Assembly (NCBI RefSeq): GCF_012275515.1
Contig: NZ_JAAZQL010000010.1
Location: 104,910-168,909 of the forward strand
DNA length: 64,000 bases
Direction of reading: 5' to 3'
From: Novosphingobium sp. SG707
GTDB taxonomy: Bacteria; Pseudomonadota; Alphaproteobacteria; Sphingomonadales; Sphingomonadaceae
The translations under genes were made by a program, and so were the position numbers. This document shows, piece by piece, positions 49,711 to 58,813 of this stretch. The notes under the pieces are model-generated. The model did not search any database. It was not told the DNA's origin and worked only from the letters and a program-made list of their open reading frames with translations. Positions within the stretch are counted from its first letter, which is position 1. Each line of letters opens with the position of its first letter.

Positions 49711-50979
49711 ATGCAGATCACCGCGCTGCGCGTGACGCCGATTGCCTTTCGGGATCCGCCGCTGCTCAACGCCGCCGGGATCCACGAGCCTTATGCGCTG
49801 CGCTCGATCATCGAGGTCGAGGCGGGAGGTTTCGCGGGCCTTGGCGAAAGCTATGGCGATGCGCCGGTGCTGGCGGCCTTGCAGGAGGCCGCGTCCGATC
49901 TGGTGGGTCTGTCGATCTATGATCTCAATGGGCTGCATGACCGGCTCGCCTCGGCGCTGGCCCGCCTGCCCGCCGCGCAGGCCGGGGCCGAACTGGCGCC
50001 CGGATCGCAGCCCTCGCGCCTGCTGGGCAATTGCTTTTCCGCCTTCGAGGTCGCGCTGCTCGATCTTCAGGCCAAGGCGGCGGGCGTGCCTTTGCATGAA
50101 TTGCTGGGCGGTGCGGTGCGGCAAGAGGTGCCCTTTTCGGCCTATCTCTTCTTCAAATATGCCCGCCATATCGAGCCGGAGGAAGCCCCCGACCAATGGG
50201 GCGAGGCGATCACCCCCGAAGGCATCGTCGCGCAGGCGCAGCGCATGATCGACCTCCACGGCTTCGGCTCGATCAAGCTGAAGGCGGGCACCCTGCCCCC
50301 CGATATCGAGGTGGCCAGCATCGAGGCCCTGTCCCGCGCCTTTCCCGGCCTGCCGCTGCGGATTGATCCCAATGGGGCCTGGGCGATGGAAACGGCGTTG
50401 AAGGCGGCGGAAAAGCTGGGGCCGCTGATCGAATATTACGAGGACCCGGTGGCGGGCCATGACGATATGGCGGAACTGCACCGGAAAACAGGATTGCCGC
50501 TGGCCACCAATATGATCGTCATCGACTTTCCGGGCTTCAAGGAAAGCGTGGCGAAAAATTCGGTGCAGATCGTGCTGTCGGACCATCATTACTGGGGCGG
50601 ATTGCGCGCGACGCAGCATCTGGCCGCCATGTGCGACACCTTCGGGCTGGGCCTCTCGATGCACTCCAATTCGCATCTGGGCATCAGCCTGATGGCGATG
50701 ACCCATCTGGCCGCGACCACGCGCAATCTCACCTATGCCTGCGACACGCATTATCCGTGGGTGGAGGAAGAGGATGAGGTGATCGAGGGGGGCAAGATCC
50801 CCATCACCGGCGGCTGTGTGCGCATCACCGACACGCCCGGCATCGGCGTCGAACTGGACGCGCAAAGGCTGGCGCGGGCCCATGCGCTGTTCAACCGCAT
50901 AACAATCCGCACCCGTGACGACTTGGGCCAGATGCGGAAATATGATAAGGCTTTCACCGGGAAAAAGCCAAGATATTGA
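49711..50979 (+). CDS. Glucarate dehydratase family protein, paralogue 1
   Basis: 422 residues. Seen: LLNAAGIHEPYALRSIIEVEA, then GSIKLKAG (K-x-K), RIDPNGAW, YYEDP and ATNM, LSDHHYWGG and MHSNSHLGIS (Asp-His dyad), the glucarate-dehydratase arrangement. It would dehydrate a hexarate to 5-keto-4-deoxyglucarate. It is shorter and more diverged from the E. coli enzyme than paralogue 2, so it may be a GudX-type relative or prefer another diacid. GGAGAG lies before the ATG. A LysR regulator follows on the same strand. Confidence 0.85.
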   Translation: MQITALRVTPIAFRDPPLLNAAGIHEPYALRSIIEVEAGGFAGLGESYGDAPVLAALQEAASDLVGLSIYDLNGLHDRLASALARLPAAQAGAELAPGSQPSRLLGNCFSAFEVALLDLQAKAAGVPLHELLGGAVRQEVPFSAYLFFKYARHIEPEEAPDQWGEAITPEGIVAQAQRMIDLHGFGSIKLKAGTLPPDIEVASIEALSRAFPGLPLRIDPNGAWAMETALKAAEKLGPLIEYYEDPVAGHDDMAELHRKTGLPLATNMIVIDFPGFKESVAKNSVQIVLSDHHYWGGLRATQHLAAMCDTFGLGLSMHSNSHLGISLMAMTHLAATTRNLTYACDTHYPWVEEEDEVIEGGKIPITGGCVRITDTPGIGVELDAQRLARAHALFNRITIRTRDDLGQMRKYDKAFTGKKPRY

Positions 50980-50983
50980 ATAT

Positions 50984-51014
50984 GTCGTGCGACCGGCCCC
51001 GCCCGTCGCATGAC
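50984..51014. promoter_or_regulatory. Inverted repeat before the LysR gene
   Basis: GTCGTGCGAC (50984-50993) and GTCGCATGAC (51005-51014), 9 of 10 positions complementary, 11 bases apart, 15 bases before the TTG start. It could be a LysR autoregulatory site or an attenuator after the dehydratase. Confidence 0.5.
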
Positions 51015-51028
51015 GGGGGGAAGAGGCC

Positions 51029-51916
51029 TTGTTTGAACTGATCCAGTTGCGCTGCTTTGTGGCCGTGGCCGAGGAGCTGCATTTTGGCCGCGCGGCGGGG
51101 CGCCTCAACATGACCCAGCCGCCGCTCTCGCGCCATATTCAGGTGCTGGAACGGGTGATGAAGGTGCCGCTGTTCTACCGTTCCAGCCGGACGGTGAAGC
51201 TGACGGCGGCGGGCTCGGCCTTTCTGGTCGAGGCGCGGCGTGTGGTGCAGCTGGCCGACAGCGCCGTGGCCACCGCGCGCGCGGCGGCCGAGGGACGGCA
51301 TGGGCTGGTCAGCCTGGGCTTTACCGCCGCCTCGGGCTATTCCTTTCTGCCGCGCTTCATCGCCAATGTGCAGAAAATCCTGCCCGATGTGCGCTTTGTG
51401 CTGAAAGAAATGGTCAGCGACGAGCAGGTCGAGAGCCTGCTCTCGGGCCGGATCGATCTGGGCTTTCTGCGCCCGCCGGTGCGGCATCCCGCGATGGTCT
51501 CGCAGGAAGTGCTACGCGAACGTTTCATCATCTGCTCTCCGGCCAGCGTGCCGGAGGAGGAACGCCCGCGCCGTCTGGCCAATTTCGACCGCCTGCCCTT
51601 CATCACCTATGCGCCGGATAAGGCTCGCTATTTCCACGATCTGCTGGCGGGCCTTTTCGCAGGCGCGCGGGCCGAACCCCGCTTTGTGCAATATCTGGCC
51701 CAGATCCACACCGCGCTGATGCTGGTGGGGGCCGGGCATGGCTATGCGCTGGTGCCGGAAAGCTCGCGGCGGCTGCACCCCGATGGCGTGGTCTTTTCCG
51801 AACTGGAGGATGGCGAGCCGATTGTCGAATTGCAGGCCACATGGCGGCGCGATGCGGATAATCCGGCACTGCTGGCGCTGATCCCGCGCTTGATGGAATT
51901 GTGCGGGTCCGATTAA
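51029..51916 (+). CDS. LysR-type regulator of sugar-acid genes
   Basis: 295 residues, TTG start preceded by AAGAGG. Seen: HTH with LHFGRAAGRLNMTQPPLSRHIQVLE (about 16-40) and an effector domain of the CbnR/BenM type (LGFTAASGYSFLPRFIANV). It lies 49 bases after glucarate dehydratase 1 and before the exported UxuA-like gene, so it probably responds to a hexarate or its keto-deoxy product and controls the surrounding operons. An inverted repeat just upstream may serve autoregulation. Confidence 0.87.
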   Translation: MFELIQLRCFVAVAEELHFGRAAGRLNMTQPPLSRHIQVLERVMKVPLFYRSSRTVKLTAAGSAFLVEARRVVQLADSAVATARAAAEGRHGLVSLGFTAASGYSFLPRFIANVQKILPDVRFVLKEMVSDEQVESLLSGRIDLGFLRPPVRHPAMVSQEVLRERFIICSPASVPEEERPRRLANFDRLPFITYAPDKARYFHDLLAGLFAGARAEPRFVQYLAQIHTALMLVGAGHGYALVPESSRRLHPDGVVFSELEDGEPIVELQATWRRDADNPALLALIPRLMELCGSD

Positions 51917-52009
51917 TACTGGGGCAGCATCGCTTGATCGCCATACGCGATTGGCCGAACGCGCCTTGGACAGGTTACGCTCCCCCAAAACCATAAATGG
52001 GAGAGTGCC

Positions 52010-53122
52010 ATGGAAAGGCGTGATTTTCTGACCACTATCGGGGCGGGAGCGCTGGCCGGCGCCGCGCCCATGGCGCAGGCGGCGGGGCGCAAATCTGCGG
52101 CCCCCAAGCGCCCGGCGCTAAAAATGAAGCTGGGGTGTCAGAGCGGCCCGGCGACCGACGATCATTTCGCCTTCCTCGCCCGCTATGGCGTGACCCATGT
52201 GGCCGCGCGGGCTAAATCGGCCGAGGGCGCGCTCTATTCCACCGCTGACGAGGTCAAGTCCCTGCGCGATCTGGCCGAGAAGCATAAGTTGACGCTTGCG
52301 ATCCTCGATCCGCTGCTGCTGCCCTCGTCCCATATCGACCGGGGAAAGAACCCCGGCATCATGCTGGCCACCAGTCCGGAGCGCGAGCGCGAGGTCGAAG
52401 CGTTTCAGAACCAGATCCGCGCCTGCGCGGCAGCGGGCGTGCCCTGCATCAAGTATAATATGAGCCTGCTGGGCGTGATCCGCACCGGGCGGGTGCAGGC
52501 GCGCGGCGATGCGGTGTTTTCCGAATATGACGCGGCCAGGCTGGACCCGGCCAAGCCCCTCACCCGCGCGGGCGCGGTCAGCGAGGATGCGTTTTGGGAG
52601 CGGATCACATGGTTCCTCGACCATGTCGTGCCCGTGGCCAATGAGTATAAGATCCGCATCGCCTGTCACCCACATGACCCCGGCACCCCGCCGCAGGGCT
52701 ATCAGGGCATCCACCGCGTGCTGGGCACCGTCGAGGGCATGAAGCGTTTCATCACCATCCGCGAGAGCGCCTATCACGGCTTCAATTTCTGTCAGGGCAC
52801 GGTGAGCGAAAATCTGCCCAAGCCCGCCGAGCAGATTTTCGACGTGATCCGCTATTTCGGCAGCCGCAAGAAGATATTCAACGTCCATTTCCGCAACATC
52901 GTGGGCGGGCGCGGCCATTTCCGCGAGGCGTTCCCCGATGAGGGCGATGTCGATCTCTATCGCGCGCTGCTGACCTATGCCGAGGTGGGCTATGACGGGA
53001 TGTTGATGCCCGACCATGTGCCGATCATCCCCGGCCACCCGGAAGCCGAGGCAGAGAGTTTCGCCTTTGCCTATGGCCATATTCGCGGGCTGATGCAGGC
53101 AGCGGCGCATTATTCGGGGTAA
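52010..53122 (+). CDS. Tat-exported UxuA-like mannonate dehydratase family protein
   Basis: 370 residues. Seen: a twin-arginine signal ERRDFLTTIGAGALAGAAP (residues 2-20), then a TIM barrel with KLGCQSGPATDDHFAFLARYGV, IKYNMSLLG, ACHPHDP, NFCQGT, VHFRNI and MPDHVP. The His and Cys motifs (CHPHDP, NFCQGT, HFRN, DHVP) are the metal-site hallmarks of mannonate dehydratase UxuA. Standard UxuA is cytoplasmic and lacks a signal, so export is unusual. It would make 2-keto-3-deoxygluconate from an aldonate, or catalyse a related isomerisation, in the periplasm. It follows the LysR gene by 93 bases. Confidence 0.8.
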   Translation: MERRDFLTTIGAGALAGAAPMAQAAGRKSAAPKRPALKMKLGCQSGPATDDHFAFLARYGVTHVAARAKSAEGALYSTADEVKSLRDLAEKHKLTLAILDPLLLPSSHIDRGKNPGIMLATSPEREREVEAFQNQIRACAAAGVPCIKYNMSLLGVIRTGRVQARGDAVFSEYDAARLDPAKPLTRAGAVSEDAFWERITWFLDHVVPVANEYKIRIACHPHDPGTPPQGYQGIHRVLGTVEGMKRFITIRESAYHGFNFCQGTVSENLPKPAEQIFDVIRYFGSRKKIFNVHFRNIVGGRGHFREAFPDEGDVDLYRALLTYAEVGYDGMLMPDHVPIIPGHPEAEAESFAFAYGHIRGLMQAAAHYSG

Positions 53123-53132
53123 AAAGCAGGCC

Positions 53133-53173
53133 AAAAAAACAGGAGAGAGCCGGGTGGTTGGCTCCCTCCTGTT
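53133..53173 (-). terminator. Terminator of glucarate dehydratase 2
   Basis: Arms 53138-53151 and 53160-53173 form a 14-bp stem (one A-C mismatch on the plus strand, a G-T wobble on the minus strand) with an 8-nt loop. On the minus strand it is followed by a run of T (the A-run 53133-53139). The gene stop is at 53208. Confidence 0.85.
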
Positions 53174-53207
53174 CAACGCACTTTGGCGTAAAACTGGGGC
53201 GTAAAAC

Positions 53208-54536
53208 TTAGCGCACCAGACAGGGCCGCTTGTTGTCAAAGGTCCAGCCGGGGATTAGATATTGCATCCCCATCGCGTCATTGCGCGCACCCAGCCCATG
53301 CTGCTGATACAGTTCATGCCCGCGTATCAGCGCGTCCTCGTCGATCTCGATCCCCAGACCCGGCTTGTCGCTGATGGCAACATGGCCGTCCTCAATGCGC
53401 GGCGGGTTCTTGGTCAGACATTCGCCGTCCTGCCAGATCCAATGCGTGTCGATGGCGGTGACCTTGCCCGGCGCGGCGGCGGCGCAATGCGTGAACATGG
53501 CCAGCGAAATGTCGAAATGGTTGTTCGAATGGCTGCCCCATGTCAGGCCGAAAGCATCGCACAGATGCGCCACGCGCACCGCGCCCTCCATCGTCCAGAA
53601 ATGCGGGTCGGCCAGCGGGATGTCCACCGATTGCAGCGAGAGCGAATGGGCCATCTGGCGCCAGTCGGTGGCGATCATGTTCGTCGCGGTGGGCAGTCCG
53701 GTGGTGCGGCGGAATTCGGCCATCACCTCGCGCCCGGAAAAGCCATTCTCGGCCCCGCAAGGATCCTCGGCATAGGCCAGCACTTCGCCCAGCGGCTTCA
53801 TCAGGCGGACCGCCTCGGACAGGCTCCACGCGCCGTTGGGGTCAAGCGTGATGCGCGCCTGCGGGAAAGCCTCCTTCAAGGCCCGCACCGCCAGCACTTC
53901 CTCATCGCCCGCCAGAGCGCCGCCCTTCAGCTTGAAATCGCGGAAACCGTATCGCGCCTGCGCCGCGCGGGCCAGGGCCACCACGGCTTCGGGCGTCAGC
54001 GCCTCGCGGTTACGCAGCCGCTCCCATTCATCCGCACTGTCGCTCTCATCACGATAGGGCAGATCGGTCTTTTTGGGGTCGGCGATATAGAAGAGATAGC
54101 CCAGCATCTCCACCCGGTCGCGATGCCGCCCGGTGCCGAGCAGATCCGCGACCGCCACGCCGACATGCTGGCCCAGCAGGTCGAGCATCGCCGCCTCGAT
54201 CGCGGTCTGGGCGTGGATCGTGGTGCGCAGGTCAAAGGTCTGCAAACCCCGCCCGCCCGCATCGCGCGAGGCAAAGGCGCGGCCCACCTGAGCCACCACA
54301 CTGGCATGAGTGCCGAGGGGGCGGCCCACGACCAGCCCCCGCGCATCCTCCAGCGTCTCCCGGATCGCCTCGCCGCCGGGCACTTCGCCTAGGCCCTGAC
54401 GCCCATCACTGTCGGTCAGGATGACGATGTTGCGGGTGAAGAAAGGCGCATGCGCGCCCGACAGGTTGAGCAGCATCGCATCATGCCCCGCCACCGGCAC
54501 AACGCGCATTTCAGCAATAATCGGAGCCGAACCCAT
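53208..54536 (-). CDS. gudD: Glucarate dehydratase, paralogue 2 (E. coli-like)
   Basis: 442 residues, close to the 446 of E. coli GudD. Seen: the N-terminal MRVVPVAGHDAMLLNLSGAHAPFFTRNIV, RDFKLKGG, TLDPNGAW, YAEDP, TATNMIATDW, LADPHFWTMEG and GSHSNNHFDIS, the complete glucarate-dehydratase active site (Lys base, three carboxylates, Asp-His dyad). It makes 5-keto-4-deoxyglucarate from D-glucarate. The ATG overlaps the kdgD stop by one base (TGATG), so this enzyme and the next step of the pathway are translated together. Confidence 0.93.
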   Translation of the reverse strand: MGSAPIIAEMRVVPVAGHDAMLLNLSGAHAPFFTRNIVILTDSDGRQGLGEVPGGEAIRETLEDARGLVVGRPLGTHASVVAQVGRAFASRDAGGRGLQTFDLRTTIHAQTAIEAAMLDLLGQHVGVAVADLLGTGRHRDRVEMLGYLFYIADPKKTDLPYRDESDSADEWERLRNREALTPEAVVALARAAQARYGFRDFKLKGGALAGDEEVLAVRALKEAFPQARITLDPNGAWSLSEAVRLMKPLGEVLAYAEDPCGAENGFSGREVMAEFRRTTGLPTATNMIATDWRQMAHSLSLQSVDIPLADPHFWTMEGAVRVAHLCDAFGLTWGSHSNNHFDISLAMFTHCAAAAPGKVTAIDTHWIWQDGECLTKNPPRIEDGHVAISDKPGLGIEIDEDALIRGHELYQQHGLGARNDAMGMQYLIPGWTFDNKRPCLVR

Positions 54537-55453
54537 CAGATGCTTGCCTTCGCCTTGGCCACCAGCGCGGCCAGTTCTTCATGTTCCGCCGCCGAAAGAT
54601 CCGTCAAGGGCGTGCGCACCGGGCCAGCGGGGCGACCGATGACATTCATCCCCGCCTTCACGATCGACACCGCATAGCCCCGCCCGCGATTGCGCAGCGC
54701 AATATAGGGCAGCACGAAATCGCGCAGCATCTGATGCACCTTGGCATGATCGCGCGCGCGGGCGGCCTTGTAAAAGGCCACTGCCCATTCCGGCATGAAA
54801 TTATAGATGGCCGAGGAATAGGTCGTCACGCCCATTTCCAGATAGGCGGGCGCAAAAGTCTCCGCCGTGGGCAACCCGCCGATATAGGTCAGCCGGTCGC
54901 CCAGCTTGCAATAAACGCGCATCATCAATTCGATGTCGCCCACCCCATCCTTGTATCCCACAAGGTTCGGGTTGCGTTCGCACAGGCGGGCCAGCGTATC
55001 CTCGTTCACCACCGCATTGTCACGGTTATAGACGATCACGCCCAGATTGGTCGAACGGCACACCGCCTCAATATGGGCGGCAAGACCCTCCTGTTTCGCC
55101 CCCACCAGATATTGCGGCAACAGCAGGATGCCGTCGGCCCCGGCCTTTTCCACCCCTTGCGCGATTTCCACCGCAATCGCCGTGCCATAGCCGCAGCCCG
55201 AAATCACCGGAACGCGACCAGCCGTTTCCTCCACCGCCGCACGCACCACCTGCACCGTTTCGGCAGGCGTCAGCGAGAAGAACTCGCCCGTGCCCCCGGC
55301 GGCAAACAGCGCCGCCACGTCATGTTCGAGCATCCATCCGCAATGTTGCCGATAGGGCGCCTCATCAAAGCGCAGGTCCGCATCGAAATGCGTGACCGGA
55401 AAGGACAGCAACCCCGAGCCAATTACCTTTGCCATGTCCTGTGGGGCCATCAT
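54536..55453 (-). CDS. kdgD: 5-dehydro-4-deoxyglucarate dehydratase
   Basis: 305 residues of the DHDPS/NAL TIM-barrel family. Seen: FPVTHFDADLRFDEAPY, the carboxylate loop GGTGEFFSL, catalytic Tyr in VIVYNRDN and the Schiff-base Lys in LVGYKDGVGDIELM. It decarboxylates and dehydrates 5-keto-4-deoxyglucarate to 2-oxoglutarate semialdehyde, linking the hexarate dehydratases to 2-oxoglutarate. Two adjacent ATG codons (55453, 55450) are possible starts. No semialdehyde dehydrogenase is in the window. Confidence 0.92.
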   Translation of the reverse strand: MMAPQDMAKVIGSGLLSFPVTHFDADLRFDEAPYRQHCGWMLEHDVAALFAAGGTGEFFSLTPAETVQVVRAAVEETAGRVPVISGCGYGTAIAVEIAQGVEKAGADGILLLPQYLVGAKQEGLAAHIEAVCRSTNLGVIVYNRDNAVVNEDTLARLCERNPNLVGYKDGVGDIELMMRVYCKLGDRLTYIGGLPTAETFAPAYLEMGVTTYSSAIYNFMPEWAVAFYKAARARDHAKVHQMLRDFVLPYIALRNRGRGYAVSIVKAGMNVIGRPAGPVRTPLTDLSAAEHEELAALVAKAKASI

Positions 55454-55850
55454 CTCTCGCCATCCTGTGTTCTGGTTGATCCTTGCCTTTGGGCTAGGAC
55501 CAGAAGGCGCGATGCGTCCATATCCATTCCTGGTTCAATTCATGCTGGATCGGCATCGCTTGGCCAATCCTTTGCATATCCGCCATTCCGGTCGCGAGAA
55601 TAGCGCCAAATTGCAATATAAAACAGCGGATTTGGCGGGGGCGCCCGGCCATCAGTGCCGGTTGGGCATTGTTCCATGCCCAACCGGGAATGGTCGCAGG
55701 CAAAAGGCGCGGCATAACAGGGCCACAAGCCATAGCGCCGAGACAAAGATGCGGCGCGTGGGGGAAAGAACCTGGGGCAACAGCCTCAGGCCAGAGGATG
55801 TCAGCGCCATGCCGCCCGGCGGGATGGTGCTGTGAATGGGGGATGCCATC
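55454..55850. promoter_or_regulatory. 397-base divergent region kdgD / TonB receptor 5 with a perfect hairpin
   Basis: No coding gene found. It holds the hairpin CCGGTTGGGCA (55658-55668) / TGCCCAACCGG (55677-55687), 11 bp perfect, 8-nt loop, with no T-run, so it is not a usual terminator. An AT-rich TTGCAATATAAAAC stretch lies at about 55611-55624 and could be the promoter of receptor 5, leaving a leader of about 220 bases that contains the hairpin. No known riboswitch consensus was recognised. Confidence 0.5.
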
Positions 55851-58757
55851 ATGAAAAATGCCCGCACCATGCGCCTTATTGCCAATCGCAACCGCCTGAT
55901 TTTGGGCAGCAGCCTGGCCGCGCTTATCCTGCCCGTTGCGGTCCATGCGCAAACGACGCCTGCACCTGCCAATGTGCCGGGCGCGGCCGAGATCATCGTT
56001 ACCGGATCGCGCATCACGGCCAGCGGTTTCAACGCGCCCACGCCCACCACCGTGGTTTCCATCGAGCAATTGCAGCAGGCGGCCCAGCCCAACCTGTTCG
56101 ATTCCATCGCGCAATTGCCTGCCCTTCAGGGCAGCGTGGGCACCGCCAACACGCGCCAGAACGGCGGCACCAGTTTCGGCAATAACGGCCTTTCGGCGCT
56201 CAACCTGCGCGGCCTCGGCTCGATCCGCACGCTGACCCTGCTCGACGGTCAGCGCGTCGTGCCCGCCTATATCACCGGCATTGCCGACGTCAGCCAGTTC
56301 CCGCAACTGCTGATCAAGCGGGTCGATGTGGTGACGGGCGGCGCGTCGGCCTCATGGGGTTCGGACGCGGTGGCGGGCGTGGTCAATTTCGTCACCGACA
56401 AGACGTTCAAGGGCTATAAGGCCAACCTATCGGGCGGCACATCGACCTATGGCGACGATCAGAGCGTGCTGGCACAGGCCGCCGCAGGCTGGGGCCTGAT
56501 GGGCGACCGGATGCATATTGAAATCGCGGGCGAATATTTCCGCAACGGCGGTGTGCCGGGCGGCGAGGTCGGCGGGGCGCAGCCCAATGGCCGCCCCGAT
56601 GCCTATCGCTCGGGCACGACCTCCTATGCGCTGGGCGCGCAACCGGCGGGCTCACCGCAATTCTACGCCTATCCCTATAATGCCCAGACCACCACGCTGG
56701 GCAGCGTGGGCCTGATCACCGCAGGCCCGCTGGCGGGCACAGCCTTTGACAGCAGCGGCAATCCCTATGCCTTTCAATATGGCACCGGCTGCGTCTCGGG
56801 CACCTGTGTTGGCGGCCAGCAGGACAATTACATCACTACCAACACGATCGACAATCCGATCAACCGCGTGGTCGGCTATGGCCGCATCGGTTTTGACCTG
56901 ACGCCCAATATCGAAATCTATGCCACGGCCAATGTGTCCGAGGTGCGCACCAGCAACACGCCGATCGCCTATCCGCGCAAGCCGGGCAATCTGACCATGC
57001 AATGTTCGAACGCCTATCTGGCCTCGACCACGATCCCGGCGCTCTGCGCGTCCAAGGGCATCACCAGCTTCTCCTATGGCACGGCCAATGCCATCATGCC
57101 GGGCAAGGAAACGATCTATTCGGTCCGCCGCCAGTATCGCTTCGTGCTGGGCACCGAGGGTTCGTTCAATATCGGTTCGACGCCGATCAAATTCGACGCC
57201 TATTATCAGCATGGCACCAACAATGTGCATGTCGATATCCGCAACATGACGCTGAACGGGCGCTATAATGCGGCCATCAACGCGGTGCGCGATTCCAGCG
57301 GCAATATCGTCTGCTCCTCGGCCACGGCGCGGGCGGGGGGCTGTATTCCGATCAACATCTTTTCGGGCGCCAAGATTTCCGATGCCGCCTTTGCCTGGCT
57401 GACGGGGGGCACAGGCCCGTATCAATACAGCACCTTCAAGGAGGACGCGGCCAGCATCGCCTTTAACGCCACGCCTTTCCACAACTGGGCAGGCGACGTT
57501 TCGGTGGCGCTGGGCGCGGAATGGCGCAATGAATATTACAACACGATTTCTGATCCTTACGGCAATGGCGTGACCGCCGACACGCCCAACACCGCCGCCT
57601 ATCCGGCCGACCCCCTGCTCTCCACCGGGGGCAACAACTGGTTTGCGGGCAATTACCACAATGGCTCGGGCGCGTTCAACGTGCGCGAGGCTTTCCTTGA
57701 GATCGGCCTGCCGCTGCTCAACAGCAAGGAGATCGGCAAGATCGACCTCAGCCTCTCAGGCCGCGCGGCGCATTACAGCACGGCGGGCAATGCCAATACG
57801 TGGAAAGTGGGCGCGACATGGGATACGCCGCTCTCGGGTCTGAAGCTGCGCGGGGTGGTGTCGCGCGATCTGCGCGCGCCCAACCTGTCCGAACTTTTCG
57901 CCGCGCCGCAAACCGCCAACCAGCCGGTCATCAACCGCGCCACCGGCGGCACGGTGCAGGTGGTTTCGACCACGCTGGGCAATCCGGCGCTCAAGCCCGA
58001 AATCGCCAAGACCATCGACGTGGGCGCGGTCTATCGCCCCGATTTCATTCCGGGGCTGAGCATCTCCTTCGACTATTACGACATCCGCCTCAATCAGGCG
58101 ATCTCGACCCTGACCAACCAGCAGGTGATCGACCTGTGCTATAATGGCAATACAACCTATTGTTCCAACGTGAAATTTACCGGGGTTCTCGGCACATCCG
58201 ACTATCCCTATGTGATCTCACAGCCCTTCAATCTGGCCTCGCTCAACATGCGCGGCTTTGACATCGAAGCCGCCTATCGCCGCAATCTGGGCAAGGCAGG
58301 CACGTTGACACTGCGCGCTCTGGCCACCCATGCGATCTCGATGGTCAGCAACACCGGCATTGCGGGGCAACAGATCGCGCAACTGGCGGGCAACAACACC
58401 GACAATGGCAATGGCGTGCCCAAGTGGAAGATCATGCTGCAGCAAAATTGGGAAAAGGGCCCGGTCTCGCTGACGCTGACCGAGCGCATCATCAGCGCGG
58501 GCTATATCGATCCCAATGCCATTGTTTGTTCGAGCAATTGCCCGGCCTCGACGGTGCAGAACCCGACCTATAATTTCAACGACATCCCCGGCGCCGCCTA
58601 TCTCGACATCGGCGGCAATTACAAGCTGGGCAAATCCGCGCAGGTCTATTTCAAGGTCGACAATGTGTTCAACCACCGCGCTCCGCCCTTTGGCGGCTCG
58701 GTGCTCTATGATCCGATCGGCCGCATGTTCCGCCTTGGCGTGCGGGTCGCGATGTAA
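55851..58757 (+). CDS. TonB-dependent outer-membrane receptor 5 (sugar-acid region)
   Basis: 968 residues. A signal peptide (about 1-34, PVAVHA|QT) is followed by EIIVTGSRITASGFNAPTPTTVV, a plug with NNGLSALNLRGLGSIRTLTLLDGQR (key LRGLG, LLDGQR) and VVTGGASASWGSDAVAGVVNF, and the barrel ending LGVRVAM. GGGGGA lies before the ATG at 55851. It has no STN domain. It is flanked by sugar-acid dehydratases and an exported MBL-fold gene, so its ligand is probably an oligouronide, aldobiuronic acid or lactone conjugate, which is inference from position. It ends at a strong hairpin terminator. Confidence 0.92.
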   Translation: MKNARTMRLIANRNRLILGSSLAALILPVAVHAQTTPAPANVPGAAEIIVTGSRITASGFNAPTPTTVVSIEQLQQAAQPNLFDSIAQLPALQGSVGTANTRQNGGTSFGNNGLSALNLRGLGSIRTLTLLDGQRVVPAYITGIADVSQFPQLLIKRVDVVTGGASASWGSDAVAGVVNFVTDKTFKGYKANLSGGTSTYGDDQSVLAQAAAGWGLMGDRMHIEIAGEYFRNGGVPGGEVGGAQPNGRPDAYRSGTTSYALGAQPAGSPQFYAYPYNAQTTTLGSVGLITAGPLAGTAFDSSGNPYAFQYGTGCVSGTCVGGQQDNYITTNTIDNPINRVVGYGRIGFDLTPNIEIYATANVSEVRTSNTPIAYPRKPGNLTMQCSNAYLASTTIPALCASKGITSFSYGTANAIMPGKETIYSVRRQYRFVLGTEGSFNIGSTPIKFDAYYQHGTNNVHVDIRNMTLNGRYNAAINAVRDSSGNIVCSSATARAGGCIPINIFSGAKISDAAFAWLTGGTGPYQYSTFKEDAASIAFNATPFHNWAGDVSVALGAEWRNEYYNTISDPYGNGVTADTPNTAAYPADPLLSTGGNNWFAGNYHNGSGAFNVREAFLEIGLPLLNSKEIGKIDLSLSGRAAHYSTAGNANTWKVGATWDTPLSGLKLRGVVSRDLRAPNLSELFAAPQTANQPVINRATGGTVQVVSTTLGNPALKPEIAKTIDVGAVYRPDFIPGLSISFDYYDIRLNQAISTLTNQQVIDLCYNGNTTYCSNVKFTGVLGTSDYPYVISQPFNLASLNMRGFDIEAAYRRNLGKAGTLTLRALATHAISMVSNTGIAGQQIAQLAGNNTDNGNGVPKWKIMLQQNWEKGPVSLTLTERIISAGYIDPNAIVCSSNCPASTVQNPTYNFNDIPGAAYLDIGGNYKLGKSAQVYFKVDNVFNHRAPPFGGSVLYDPIGRMFRLGVRVAM

Positions 58758-58776
58758 TCCTTGGCGAGGTGATTTT

Positions 58777-58812
58777 AAGGCCCGCCCTCCTTGGCCGGAG
58801 GGCGGGCCTTTT
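58777..58812. terminator. Bidirectional terminator after TonB receptor 5
   Basis: AAGGCCCGCCCTCC (58777-58790) and GGAGGGCGGGCCTT (58797-58810) form a perfect 14-bp stem with loop TTGGCC, followed by TTTTC. It lies between convergent stops at 58757 and 58814. Confidence 0.93.
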
Positions 58813-58813
58813 C

